Positions 39,921 to 48,988 of a stretch of 64,000 nucleotides of DNA are shown piece after piece (position 1 is the first letter of the stretch; every line of letters starts with the position of its first letter). The DNA is from Corallococcus sp. EGB (lineage in GTDB: Bacteria; Myxococcota; Myxococcia; Myxococcales; Myxococcaceae), in the NCBI RefSeq assembly GCF_019968905.1, contig NZ_CP079946.1, positions 8,033,356 to 8,097,355 of the forward strand, read 5' to 3'. Below the pieces are notes generated by a model. It made no database searches and was not told the origin of the DNA. It saw nothing but the letters and a program-made list of their open reading frames with translations. A program made the translations under genes and the position numbers.

Positions 39921-41225
39921 ATGCCCGTCATCCTCAAGTGCCTGCTGTGTGGCTCCCTCTTCGACCGCGACGTGCACGCCTACTGCCCGCAGTGTGGTGG
40001 CGCGCAGACCCAGCCCGCCTTCAAGGTGGACTACAGCGGGACGGGTTACGTCCCCAAGAAGAGGGGTGGCAGTGGAACCTCCGGGTCGAGCGGCTTCACA
40101 CCGCCGCCCTTGCCTCCTCCGTCCCCATCGCCGTTCCACCTGCTGCCCTCGCCTCCTCCGCAACCCTCTTTCAGCTTCGGGCCGACGCCCTCGCCCCAGC
40201 TGCCGCCACCGACGACCGTCATCTCCGACCCTCCGTCCTCCTCCCCCACACCGACCTTTACCTTCACCTTCCCCCCGTCCTCTTCCCCGCCGCCGACCTT
40301 CAACTTCACGTTCGGGCCCTCATCCTCGTCGTCCGGCTCGACCGGAGGGTCGACGCCTTCCCCCTCACCGTTCTCCTTCGGCTCGTTTCCGGGCTTGTCC
40401 TTCGGCGCCTCTTCCACGAGCAGCCCTCCCAGCGTTCAGCGCAAGTCGAAGCGCTTCACGCACCAGCTCGTCGTCGCCGTCCTCACGGGCACCGGGGACG
40501 CGGCCATCGAGACCATCGCGCAGGACCTGCAGCGCAAGCATCCGGACATCTCCAGCCTCATCCATGTCCATCTCAGGAAGGGCAATATCTTCGAGCCCGC
40601 CACGCATGACCTCATGGCCATCTCCCCCAGTGACAAGCTGGCCATCCAGAACGCCAAGAAGGCGGAGAACCAGACCGAGAACGCGGCGACGGTCGAGAAG
40701 TGCTTCGTGATCAACACCAAGAAGGCGCCCTGCCGGTTGTACCTGGTGGCCCACGGCGATGACGGCTTCAACTTCGCGGGCCTTCCTGGCGCGCACATGG
40801 CTGTCTTCGTGAGGAACACCCTCCGCATCAGCCAGGTCACCTGCATCAGCGTGGTGAGCTGTTACGGCGCGGGCTACATCCCGCCCCTCTACAACGCGAG
40901 CGAGTCCCAGGAGGTGAACGAGCAGCGGATCGACGCGGCCCGGCGGGCGCCCATGGACACGAGGTCCTTCGCGGCGGTGTTCCACCGCGAGCTCAAGGAA
41001 AAGGGCCTGCGCACGGAGGTCCTGGCGCGTCGTGCGAACGTGAACACCGACTCCAAGACCCTGGGCAAGGGGACGCGTTTCGATCCGTCCTTCAACCGGT
41101 TCGACGCCACAGGCCACAAGGCGCCCTGGTCGAAGTTCCGTTTCTACTGGGACGGTGAAACACAGAAGGTGGCCCCCGTGTACTCGGATGGCGACACCAG
41201 CGCCTGGCCGCAAGACCTCACATGA
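39921..41225 (+). CDS. Zinc-ribbon / FG-rich linker / caspase-like (clan CD) protease-type protein
   Basis: 434 aa, no signal peptide. A zinc ribbon at the N-terminus uses C7, C10, C22 and C25 (KCLLCGS ... YCPQCGG). Residues 50-172 are a disordered Pro/Ser linker studded with aromatic FG/FTF patches (FSFGPTP, FTFTFPP, FNFTFGP, FSFGSFPGLSFG), reminiscent of FG-type linkers. Residues about 178-434 look like a caspase-hemoglobinase fold: LVVAVLTGTGD as first strand, then YLVAHGDDGF with His278-Gly, and CISVVSCYGAGY with Cys314, the order and spacing of a clan CD His/Cys dyad. I know no named family of this layout. It abuts a HEAT-repeat gene with zero gap. The protease call is inference. Confidence 0.6.
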   Translation: MPVILKCLLCGSLFDRDVHAYCPQCGGAQTQPAFKVDYSGTGYVPKKRGGSGTSGSSGFTPPPLPPPSPSPFHLLPSPPPQPSFSFGPTPSPQLPPPTTVISDPPSSSPTPTFTFTFPPSSSPPPTFNFTFGPSSSSSGSTGGSTPSPSPFSFGSFPGLSFGASSTSSPPSVQRKSKRFTHQLVVAVLTGTGDAAIETIAQDLQRKHPDISSLIHVHLRKGNIFEPATHDLMAISPSDKLAIQNAKKAENQTENAATVEKCFVINTKKAPCRLYLVAHGDDGFNFAGLPGAHMAVFVRNTLRISQVTCISVVSCYGAGYIPPLYNASESQEVNEQRIDAARRAPMDTRSFAAVFHRELKEKGLRTEVLARRANVNTDSKTLGKGTRFDPSFNRFDATGHKAPWSKFRFYWDGETQKVAPVYSDGDTSAWPQDLT

Positions 41226-42131
41226 GTGGAGATTCCCGCCCGGGCGACGGCCTACCTCATGGACGAAGCCTTCGAGGACGCCATCAACTTCGCCATCGAC
41301 AGTCTGATGAGGTCGCGCGCCGTGAAAGACCGCCCCATCCCGGAACTGATTGACCTCGCGTTACAGGATGACGAGGAGGATGAAACGGCCTGGGAAGCCA
41401 TCTTCGAATTACACTTTCGGGGTGGCGAGGAGGTGTTCGAGGCCACCGTCAGGTTGCTGCACTCCGCGTCTTCACGCGAGCGTGGACGCGGCACGGACAT
41501 CCTCGCGCAACTGGGCGGGCGGAGACGCAGCGACGCACTCAGGACGAAGTGCGCGGATGAAGTCCTGTCCGCACTGGCCACGGAGCAGGATGCCGCCGTC
41601 CTGGGTTCAATGGGCGTGGCCCTGGGGCACCTCCGGGATGCGCGGGCGGTTCCCGCCCTTCAGTCGCTGAAGCACCACCCGAACGAGGACGTCCGGATGG
41701 GCGTGGTCATGGGGATGATGCCCCACCGGGATCCGGTCGCCATCCAGACCTTGATTGAACTCTCCCGAGACAGCGACGAGGACGTCCGCAACTGGGCGAC
41801 CTTCAGCCTGGGCAGCCAGGCGGAGGAGGTAGACACGCCCGAGCTTCGGGATGCGTTGTTCGACCGACTCACGGAGTCCAACATGGAGCTTCGCGGCGAG
41901 GCCCTGGTGGGACTGGCGATGCGCAAGGACCCGCGCGTCCTGGAGCCGCTGCGCCGCGAGTTGGAGGGGAAGGAGGTCGTCGTCCTGGCCGTCGAGGCGG
42001 CCCAGGCGCTGGAGGACCTCTCGCTCCTGCCGCTGCTCCGTCGCCTCCAGGACCCACCTGGCAATGCGGACAGCTACTTCCGCCACGTGCTCGCCGACGC
42101 CATCGCCCACCTGGAAGGGTTGGCTCGATGA
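41226..42131 (+). CDS. HEAT-repeat protein, partner of the caspase-like protein
   Basis: 301 aa. A GTG start follows the upstream stop without a gap; an alternative ATG lies at 41259. From about residue 60 it is made of HEAT-type helix pairs, e.g. LGSMGVALGHLRDARAVPAL, RMGVVMGMMPHRDPVAIQTL, DEDVRNWATFSLGSQAEEVD and LRGEALVGLAMRKDPRVLEPL. The N-terminal 50 residues are acidic (LALQDDEEDETAW). No catalytic motif is seen, so it is a likely scaffold or adaptor. The tight coupling implies stoichiometric production with the upstream protein. Confidence 0.85.
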   Translation: MEIPARATAYLMDEAFEDAINFAIDSLMRSRAVKDRPIPELIDLALQDDEEDETAWEAIFELHFRGGEEVFEATVRLLHSASSRERGRGTDILAQLGGRRRSDALRTKCADEVLSALATEQDAAVLGSMGVALGHLRDARAVPALQSLKHHPNEDVRMGVVMGMMPHRDPVAIQTLIELSRDSDEDVRNWATFSLGSQAEEVDTPELRDALFDRLTESNMELRGEALVGLAMRKDPRVLEPLRRELEGKEVVVLAVEAAQALEDLSLLPLLRRLQDPPGNADSYFRHVLADAIAHLEGLAR

Positions 42132-42308
42132 AGCCATGGGCGGTGGAGAGGGCAAGCAGTGCGGCGGTCACGAGGCCGGTGAGACCTCCGGGCGACAGGA
42201 AGCGTGCGCGCGCCGCACGTCTGCCTTGCAGCGCGGCGGTGGCTGCACTAGCCATCGGGGGACGAGGGCCGACGGCGCCGACCGCTCGGGTCCTCCGAGG
42301 ATGACTTT

Positions 42309-43781
42309 ATGGCCCAGCGCCGCCCGACCCGACCCTCCGCCTCCTCCGATACGTCCAAGTCCCGCAGTGCTGCCGGCAAGGCCGCCACGAAGTCCGGGGG
42401 CCGTCCTGCCGGGGGCAAGGCCCCTGCTCCGGTGAAGAAGGCCGCGATCGCGAAGCCGGTGGCGCAGGCCCTGAAGGCCGCGACCTCGAAGCTGAAGCAG
42501 GCCGCGAAGGAGGTGAAGAGCGCGGCGACGAAGGCTCCGGCCACCAAGGCAAAGCCTGTCGCAAAGCCCGCCGCAAAGGCATCCACGGCCAAGGCGCCGA
42601 AGGCTTCCGCCGCGAAGCCTGCCGCACCGGCATCGAAGGGCGCCATCACGAAGTCCTCCGCACCGGCTCCAAAGGCTTCGACCGCGAAGCCGGCCGTGCA
42701 GGCTCCGAAGGCCGGAGGCGCGAAGCCTGCTGCGCAGCCCACGAAGGCGCGTTCGACGAAGGCCGCGGCAACGGCTCCGAAGACTTCCGCCGTGAAGTCC
42801 ACGGAGCCGACTCCCAAGGCCGCTACCGCGAAGTCCTCTACCCGGTCGGCGAAGACTCCTGCTTCGGAAGCCCCGAAGGCGCCTGCGGCGGAGCCTGCTT
42901 CGGCCAAGAAGGGCCCGAAGGCCGCTCCTTCGAAGTCCTCCAAGGTTCCCTCTACTGAATCCGCGCCGACGGAGGAGAGCCAGAAGGCTCCCGCGCCGCC
43001 GCCCGCCGAACAGCTTCCTCAAGCCCCGGAGCCGACCGCCGCGAGCGCGGAGACGTCGGAGCTGAAGGCTGACACCCACGCCGCGCCATCGAAGCGCGCA
43101 GGCAAGACGTCCAAGGGTTCCTCCGCGAAGAAGACCTCCGCCGAAGACGCTCCCGCCTCCACGCCTTCCGCGGAGAGCATCACGGAATCCGCCCCACCCG
43201 CGCCGCAAGCGGAGACGGGCACCACCGACACCGCGCCCACCGTGGAAGGAACACCTTCCGCCACGGAAGCCGCTCCCGCCGAGACTCCCTCGCGCAAGGC
43301 ATCAGGCCGCGCCGCGAAGAAGAAGGCCTCCGAAGCCGAAGCCACTCCCACCGAGGCCCCTGAAGAGACGTCCGCCCCTCCCAGCGAAGAGCCCTCGAAG
43401 TCGAAGCGCGGCGCCAAGGGCGCGGCCCGCCCCACCGAGGAGCCCGAGCCCGCCCCCGCCACACCGGTGAAGCCCGCGCGCACCGCCGACCCGCAGTACC
43501 TCATCCTGACCGGCGGCTCGCCCTTCCTGCGCGCCATCGGCTCCGTGCGCCGTCCAGACGGTGAAACGCTGCCGGGCTTCACCAACCTGGCCGTGACCAA
43601 GATGTCCGCGCTCCCGCTGCCCACCGAACCGGGCTCGTACGAGTTCCGCTTCCAGGCCAGCAACGGCACCGGCGACTTCAAGCTCGCGCAGCGCGGTGAG
43701 AACGGCGCCCCGCGCAACATGCGTGACTTCGAGATGGCGTCCTCGGGCGGCTTCCAGGTCTACCGCTTCACCATCCCCTGA
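42309..43781 (+). CDS. Histone H1-like Lys/Ala/Pro-repeat protein with a C-terminal globular domain
   Basis: 490 aa. Residues 1 to about 230 are strongly basic and built of KAA, AKPA and PKAS-type repeats like the tail of histone H1 or bacterial AlgP/Hc1 proteins. Residues about 230-395 turn acidic and Ser/Thr/Glu/Pro-rich. The last 95 residues form a compact-looking domain (YLILTGGSPFLRAIG, then GSYEFRFQASNGTGDFKLA, ending FEMASSGGFQVYRFTIP), perhaps a beta-sandwich of unknown family. The tail could bind DNA or polyanions. The basic region is very GC-rich and repetitive, so length may vary between strains. Confidence 0.75.
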   Translation: MAQRRPTRPSASSDTSKSRSAAGKAATKSGGRPAGGKAPAPVKKAAIAKPVAQALKAATSKLKQAAKEVKSAATKAPATKAKPVAKPAAKASTAKAPKASAAKPAAPASKGAITKSSAPAPKASTAKPAVQAPKAGGAKPAAQPTKARSTKAAATAPKTSAVKSTEPTPKAATAKSSTRSAKTPASEAPKAPAAEPASAKKGPKAAPSKSSKVPSTESAPTEESQKAPAPPPAEQLPQAPEPTAASAETSELKADTHAAPSKRAGKTSKGSSAKKTSAEDAPASTPSAESITESAPPAPQAETGTTDTAPTVEGTPSATEAAPAETPSRKASGRAAKKKASEAEATPTEAPEETSAPPSEEPSKSKRGAKGAARPTEEPEPAPATPVKPARTADPQYLILTGGSPFLRAIGSVRRPDGETLPGFTNLAVTKMSALPLPTEPGSYEFRFQASNGTGDFKLAQRGENGAPRNMRDFEMASSGGFQVYRFTIP

Positions 43782-43787
43782 GCCCGC

Positions 43788-44813
43788 TCAGGGCAGGAAC
43801 CGCGACAGCAGCGTGAGCCCCGGCGCCTCCAGGGGCACGCGCCCCCGCAGCGCTGCGAACAACGACCAGCCGTGGTCCGCGAGCAGGACCACGGCCGCGT
43901 CCGCCGCGACGCTGAGCCCCATGAAGCCCACGTAGCCCCCCATCACCGACGAGCGCCACACCACGTCCTTCCCACGCACCTGGGACACGTTCCATCCCAG
44001 GCCCCGCTGGAAGGCTCCGGCCTTCACCCGGGGCGCCTGCATCCGGTACAGGGCCTTCGTGAAGGACTTCTCACCGCGCCCCAGGTTCGTCTCCAGGAAG
44101 CGCATCACGTCTCCCACCGTGGAGTGCAGGCCGCCACCGCCCGGGAGCGCCGGGAAGGTCCAGGCGGGTACGGGCTTGCCTCGCGCGGTGTGGCCCTGCA
44201 ACAGGCGCGGGGCCAGCTCCTCCGTCACGCGCACTGAAGTGTCCACGAGCCCCATGGGCCTGCACAGCACGTCCCGCATCAGGTGCCCGTAGTTCAGCGC
44301 CATGCGCCGGGAGAGCGCGTGCCCCAGCACGCCCATGCCCAGGAAGGACTCGGAGGACGGGCGCGGCGGCGGCTGCCGGGGGTGGTAGCCGCGGAGGAAC
44401 TCGCCGAAGTGGCTCGCGGAGTACTGGCCGAACGGGTCGTCCGGATTCTGGGGCGCCGAGGCCAGGTTCGGCGGCAGGTGCGGCAGCCCGGAGGTGTGCG
44501 TCGCCAGTTGCTCCAGCGTGATGCCCCGCGCGACCTCGTCATTCAACAGCGACTGGGGAATCAGGTTCCCCAGGGGCTCGTCGAGCCGCACGTCGCCCCG
44601 CTCCACCATCACCGACAGCAGCGCCGCCGTGAAGACCTCCGTGAGCGACCCCAGGGAGAAGAGGGCATCCGTGGCCGGAGGCGTCCCCTTGCCGCGGAAG
44701 CCTTCGACGTGCAGCGCGCCTCGCCACGTCATCGCCGCGCACACGGACGCCGTCGGATGGCCGCGCAGATAGGGCCGCAGCTCCGCGCGGAGGAGTTCGG
44801 AAGGGTTCGACAT
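43788..44813 (-). CDS. Beta-lactamase-fold (class C/serine hydrolase) protein, catalytic motifs lost
   Basis: 341 aa with the family outline (LFSLGSLTEVFTAALLSVMVERGDVRLDEPL, then ITLEQLATHTSGLPHLP, GGGGLHSTVGDVMRFL). The SxxK motif is S56-L-T-E59, so the general-base Lys is replaced by Glu. The YxN motif position reads E155-S-F157 before LGMGVLGHAL. The third (H/K)xG motif reads R287-S-S before VMGGYVGF. With all three altered it is unlikely to hydrolyse peptides or esters and may be a binding protein. No signal peptide from the chosen start (44813); longer in-frame starts exist. No partner visible. Confidence 0.8.
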   Translation of the reverse strand: MSNPSELLRAELRPYLRGHPTASVCAAMTWRGALHVEGFRGKGTPPATDALFSLGSLTEVFTAALLSVMVERGDVRLDEPLGNLIPQSLLNDEVARGITLEQLATHTSGLPHLPPNLASAPQNPDDPFGQYSASHFGEFLRGYHPRQPPPRPSSESFLGMGVLGHALSRRMALNYGHLMRDVLCRPMGLVDTSVRVTEELAPRLLQGHTARGKPVPAWTFPALPGGGGLHSTVGDVMRFLETNLGRGEKSFTKALYRMQAPRVKAGAFQRGLGWNVSQVRGKDVVWRSSVMGGYVGFMGLSVAADAAVVLLADHGWSLFAALRGRVPLEAPGLTLLSRFLP

Positions 44814-45041
44814 GGAGTGGCGCTTTACGGGTCCGCCCCCCACTGAGGCAAGCCTTCCCGAAACAGCTCCGTCAGGCATCACCGCGAGAGCGAGTCGGGC
44901 CGCGGGAAGGCCCTTTCCTCCAGACATGCCGCCCGGGTTGGAGCCGCGCGAGCTCTTCGCCGCGCTGCTCGACCTGCGTTAGTCCGCACGGCGAGGAAGG
45001 AGGCTCCGGCCTCGGGAGGGCGGATGCTACCGTGCGCGGGC

Positions 45042-46364
45042 ATGAAGGACTCCGCCCGTGCACACCGGGGACTGATCCACCGCATCGCCGCCATCGTCCT
45101 CGTGGGACTCACCGCGTGCGGCGGCTGCCAGAAGACAGACGCCGAACGCGCCGCGAAGGAGCGCGCGGAGATCGACCAGCGCCTTCGTGACTCCATCGCG
45201 CTCGTACCCTACCGCGCGCTCAAGCTCACCGTGCGCGCGGACGGGGACCCCAAGGCCCCGGAGGAGGTCGCCCTCCTCTGGAAGGCCCTGGCCGAAACGC
45301 GCTCGCTGCCGGACAAGCCTCTCACCGACGAAGCGACGCGCGCGGCGGCCCGCACGTACCTGGACCTGGGCATCGCCTTCTACAAGGCGCGCAAGACCCT
45401 CCAGACGCGCGACGAGGACGAGTTCCCCCTCCTGTGGAACCGGTGGGCCTCCGGCAAGCCCCCGCCGCTGCCGTCCTACGACGCGGGCCAGGAGCACGCC
45501 GCCCTCGCCGCTGTCCTGCTGGCGCTGGACATCACGGAGAAGTCGGACCGCGTCCCGGCCACGGAGCTCGTCTTCTATGAACTGTCGCGCGCCACGCCCG
45601 CCCCCACCTGGCCCGCGCCCCTGCGCGCCGCGGTGCAGGCGAGCCGGGGCGTCTCCTTCTGCCTGGCGGGCTACCACTACGCCGCCGAGGAGGAATTGAC
45701 CGGCTTCCTCACCGAGACGGAGCGCCTGCCACCCGAAGCCTTCCCCTCCATCCAGCAGGGCACGCCCGCGCAATCGCGGGAGGCCTTGCTCGCGACCGGG
45801 CACTTCCTGCGCGCGTGGAACCGCATGGGCCTGAAGCGCGAGCGCGCCGCCGAGGACGACATCGAGCAGGGGCTGCGCGCGCTCCAGTCGCTGGGCGTGG
45901 AGAACGAGCTGACGTGGTGGGGCTGGGCCTTCATCCACACGCGTCGAGGACGCTACGAGGAGGCCGCGGCGTCGCTCGACAAGCTCGCCGCCAGCCCCTA
46001 CCTGGAGGAGGCGGAGCGACGCGAGGTGCACGACACCGCGGAGTCCCTGCGCAAGCACGGCGACAGCCTGCCGCTGTTCCTGCAGACAGGCGCGACGCTG
46101 CTCCTGGGCCGGACGCTGCTCGCGCGAGCCGGAGGTCTGGAGCACGTGCTCACCGTGCTGCTGGGCCCGGAGCGGACGAAGCAGCTCTACGCCCCGCTCG
46201 TCTGGATGGACCGCGTGCGCCAACGCACGGCGCGGCTCTCTCCGGAGCAGCTGGCCCAGGGCGCGGGCGAGACCCTCGACCGGGCCCGTGAAGCGGGCGA
46301 CCGCGGCTGGAAGGCGCTCCAGGAACGAGTGAACAGGGCCACCGCCCAGGACACCCCACCGTGA
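45042..46364 (+). CDS. Lipoprotein, helical/TPR-like, unknown function
   Basis: 440 aa. The signal sequence IAAIVLVGLTAC has an LTAC lipobox with Cys27. The mature protein is almost all helical with TPR-like pairs (e.g. LWKALAETRSLPD, YLDLGIAFYKARKTLQ, AWNRMGLKRERAAEDDIEQGLRAL, HTRRGRYEEAAASLDKLAASPY). It probably serves as an outer-membrane-attached scaffold. No family recognised; a 77-nt gap separates the next small lipoprotein gene. Confidence 0.75.
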   Translation: MKDSARAHRGLIHRIAAIVLVGLTACGGCQKTDAERAAKERAEIDQRLRDSIALVPYRALKLTVRADGDPKAPEEVALLWKALAETRSLPDKPLTDEATRAAARTYLDLGIAFYKARKTLQTRDEDEFPLLWNRWASGKPPPLPSYDAGQEHAALAAVLLALDITEKSDRVPATELVFYELSRATPAPTWPAPLRAAVQASRGVSFCLAGYHYAAEEELTGFLTETERLPPEAFPSIQQGTPAQSREALLATGHFLRAWNRMGLKRERAAEDDIEQGLRALQSLGVENELTWWGWAFIHTRRGRYEEAAASLDKLAASPYLEEAERREVHDTAESLRKHGDSLPLFLQTGATLLLGRTLLARAGGLEHVLTVLLGPERTKQLYAPLVWMDRVRQRTARLSPEQLAQGAGETLDRAREAGDRGWKALQERVNRATAQDTPP

Positions 46365-46440
46365 ATCCAGCGTGCGACGCCTGCCTCGACGACCCTTCCG
46401 GTATATTCGGTTTTACAACCTTCTCATGGAGGAGTCTGAG

Positions 46441-46845
46441 ATGAAGCGTTTCCTGTTCGCTGCGATGGCGGTGCTGGGCCTTCAGACCGTGGCATGTGGA
46501 GGGCCGATGGAGGCGGAGGAGGCGCTCCAGCCACAAGAAGGCTCCGAGGTCACGGCCATGGCCGTCTGCACGGCGTCGTGTCCTGGCGGGACGTCGGTGT
46601 CCTGCTCGGGCAATCACTGCGAGGCGGTGGAGGGCCAGGCGGTGAAGTGCGACGGGCAGTGGACGAACTGTCCGTCGCCGCAGACGGTGACCTTCTACTG
46701 CGAGGCGAACAACACGGTCCTGAGCTGCACGGGCCTCAACGCCCACATGCTCCAGCCGCTGAACTCCAAGGTGTGCGGCGGCGTGTCCTGCAATGGCCAG
46801 GACACCTATTGCCCGGCCTTCACCGACGCGCGCGAGTGCTTCTGA
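46441..46845 (+). CDS. Small cysteine-rich lipoprotein
   Basis: 134 aa. The signal MKRFLFAAMAVLGLQTVAC ends at Cys19, a lipobox-like VAC. The mature part carries 12 further cysteines in short spacings (VCTASC, VSCSGNHC, KCDGQWTNC, VCGGVSC), suggesting six disulfides in a compact extracellular fold. GGAGG lies about 10 nt before the ATG. A family of such proteins is common in myxobacteria, usually annotated hypothetical. Confidence 0.75.
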   Translation: MKRFLFAAMAVLGLQTVACGGPMEAEEALQPQEGSEVTAMAVCTASCPGGTSVSCSGNHCEAVEGQAVKCDGQWTNCPSPQTVTFYCEANNTVLSCTGLNAHMLQPLNSKVCGGVSCNGQDTYCPAFTDARECF

Positions 46846-46858
46846 GCCATCGCCGGCA

Positions 46859-48082
46859 TCACGGAGCCGCCGCTTCGCCCAGCGCCTTCACGGGGTAGTG
46901 GCCCGGGGAGGCGCGAAAGCGGCGCTCCAGCGCGCCGGGCTCGAGCACGCCCCGTTCGAAGAGCCCCAGCAGGAAGGCCTCGTAGGTCCCTCCCCGTGAG
47001 GGGCCCGCGCGCTTCAGCTCCTCGTAGAGCACGAAGGCCAGGACGTGCAGGCCGTCATCGTGGTCGCGGAAGAACTCCGCCCCCGTGAGCGGCCGGCCGT
47101 CCCGGTCGCGCAGCAGGCCCTCCCGCTCGCTGACGTAGACGTCGATGGCCTCCGCGCAGTCCTCCTCCGTCAGGCCCCGCGCCGTGGTGTAGCCGAACGC
47201 GGGATCATGCTCGCGCAGGAGCCGCTGGAAGTAGGGGTCCGCCTCCAGCGCGGTCAGCTTCGCGTCCAATGCACCCTCGCGCGTGAACGGCGGATGCAAC
47301 AGCTCATGCACCGCCGTCTTCACGGTGACATCCGCCGGATAGGTCGCGTCCGTGAGGAAGTTCCACCCCGTCACCCGGATGCCGTGCGGCTTCGCGAACT
47401 TCAGGACGTGCGCGCTCAACGCCGGCACCTGGAGCTCCCGCCCCAGCACCGCTTCGTCCCAGCCCACCACGTCGTGCGGCGCCACCCGCTCCGCCAGCCC
47501 CGCGATGGCCTGCTCCACCTGCGGCAGGTACTCCGTCCTCCAGATGCGCGGGAACTCCACGCGCTTCAGGAACGCCAGCAGGACGCCCAGGTCCTCCCGC
47601 ACGTCCTCCATCTCCGCGAAGCCGTCCTCCCGACCATATGACGTAGCCAGGAAGTCCTCCCGCATCCGGCGCCACGCGGCGTCATCCGCCACCGTCCGCG
47701 CCAGGTCCTGCACCGTGGAGGGTCCCGTGACGGAGAAGACCAGCGTCAGGAACGGCCCCACCATCTTCCCGCCCCGCTTCGCCATGCGCTCGGTGAGGTG
47801 CGCGAGCGCCGCCCGCTCCCGTGCGTCCAACAGCGCGGAGAAGCGCTGGAACTCAGCGGGATGGAAGCGCGTGTAGAACGCATCGCCGCGCAGCACGTTC
47901 ACCAGGCACAGCGCGTCGTAGGCCTCGGACGGCCGCAGCACCCACTGCGTGCGCCCGGAGCCCACGCGACGCACGGCCGGCTCCGAAGACACAGGGGCGG
48001 GCCGGGAGCCCGCGCAGGCGGTCCACATCAGCGCCGCGAACAGGGCCACGGCGCGGCGCAAGGAAGACGATTCCAGGGTCAT
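46859..48082 (-). CDS. Lipoprotein, predicted zinc metallopeptidase (HELLH)
   Basis: 407 aa. Lipid attachment is predicted at Cys23 (ALMWTAC). A zincin motif HELLH lies at 259-263 (KTAVHELLHPPF), and a downstream acidic helix (EDCAEAIDVYVSEREG, about 60 residues later) could give the third ligand Glu, as in gluzincins. The rest is helical. It is probably surface or periplasmic. The family is not named by me; the metallopeptidase role is inferred from the motif and its helical context. Confidence 0.7.
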   Translation of the reverse strand: MTLESSSLRRAVALFAALMWTACAGSRPAPVSSEPAVRRVGSGRTQWVLRPSEAYDALCLVNVLRGDAFYTRFHPAEFQRFSALLDARERAALAHLTERMAKRGGKMVGPFLTLVFSVTGPSTVQDLARTVADDAAWRRMREDFLATSYGREDGFAEMEDVREDLGVLLAFLKRVEFPRIWRTEYLPQVEQAIAGLAERVAPHDVVGWDEAVLGRELQVPALSAHVLKFAKPHGIRVTGWNFLTDATYPADVTVKTAVHELLHPPFTREGALDAKLTALEADPYFQRLLREHDPAFGYTTARGLTEEDCAEAIDVYVSEREGLLRDRDGRPLTGAEFFRDHDDGLHVLAFVLYEELKRAGPSRGGTYEAFLLGLFERGVLEPGALERRFRASPGHYPVKALGEAAAP

Positions 48083-48127
48083 GCCCGGCAGATAGGACCA
48101 ACCGCCTGGCGCCGTCTTGGACGAAAC

Positions 48128-48988
48128 CTACCGCGTGGAACCGGATGCACGTCCCGCCATCCGCCGGTACTCCGCCGGGGTGACGTGCAGGCGGCGGCGG
48201 AACTCGCGCGTCAGGTGGCTCTGGTCGCAGTAACCCGCCTCCAGCGCGATGTCGCCCAGCGGCTGCTGCGTCTCGCGCAGCGCCCGGCTCGCGCGCTCCA
48301 GCCGGGACCGCCGCAGGTACTCCGCCGGACTGCACCGCCAGGCCTGGCGAAAGGCCCGCCCCAGGCGCAGCGGGCTCACCCCCACCTCCCGAGCCAGCGC
48401 CGCGAGCGTGGGCGGCGGCCCTCTCACCGCGTCCAGCAGCTCCCGGGCTCGCCCCAACCACGGAGGGACACCGGACTCCCGCGGAGGGGCCGACGCACGC
48501 ACCGCCTCCGCCAGCAGCTCCAGCGTCAGCCCTTCGATGGCCAGCGCCGCCACGTCGTCCGCGCGCCGGAACTCCTGGTACACGCGCGCCCCCAGCGCGG
48601 ACAGCCGCGCCGACGTCAGGTCCACCCGCGGATCCAACCCCGAGGCGAGCGCGCTCCGCGACCGCCAGGACTCCTCGGAGAAGTCGATGTTGAAGGTGCG
48701 CGTGCGCACGTCCCGGATGCGCTGCGCGTGCTCCAGCCCGGGCGCCTGGAAGGCGACCGACCGGGCCGGACACTCCCGCGCGCGGCCCTCCACCACGTCC
48801 GTGAAGCCTCCTTCCAGCGTCAGCCGGAAGCCCGCGTGCCGGTCCTGGTGGGACGGGAGCCGGACACCCGGCGCGTAAGTGCTCTCCGTGAGCACGAGCC
48901 CCGCCACCTCCACACGCTGGAGGGGCGTACCCAGATAACGGCCGAGGTCGAGGACGCGCGCGGAAGGGCTCACACCCCTTCTTTGCAT
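48128..48988 (-). CDS. AraC-family transcriptional regulator
   Basis: 286 aa. The N-terminal half is a cupin-like sensor ([26 protein letters not shown]). The C-terminal half has the two AraC helix-turn-helices: [22 protein letters not shown], and [23 protein letters not shown] followed by TPAEYRR. The Cys-rich or effector pocket is not diagnostic. MQRRGVSP (48988) is preferred; a slightly longer start at 49009 is possible. The target is unknown; the metallopeptidase gene downstream on the same strand is 45 nt away. Confidence 0.88.
   Translation of the reverse strand: MQRRGVSPSARVLDLGRYLGTPLQRVEVAGLVLTESTYAPGVRLPSHQDRHAGFRLTLEGGFTDVVEGRARECPARSVAFQAPGLEHAQRIRDVRTRTFNIDFSEESWRSRSALASGLDPRVDLTSARLSALGARVYQEFRRADDVAALAIEGLTLELLAEAVRASAPPRESGVPPWLGRARELLDAVRGPPPTLAALAREVGVSPLRLGRAFRQAWRCSPAEYLRRSRLERASRALRETQQPLGDIALEAGYCDQSHLTREFRRRLHVTPAEYRRMAGRASGSTR

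Noticed and set aside
42128..42301. Small plus-strand frame (57 codons) between the HEAT and histone-like genes
   Set aside because: Ala/Arg-rich shadow-like composition, no ribosome-binding site, no known family.
42168..43208. Minus-strand Arg/Leu/Gly-rich frames opposite the histone-like gene
   Set aside because: They mirror the Lys/Ala/Pro repeat codons and lack start signals or domains.
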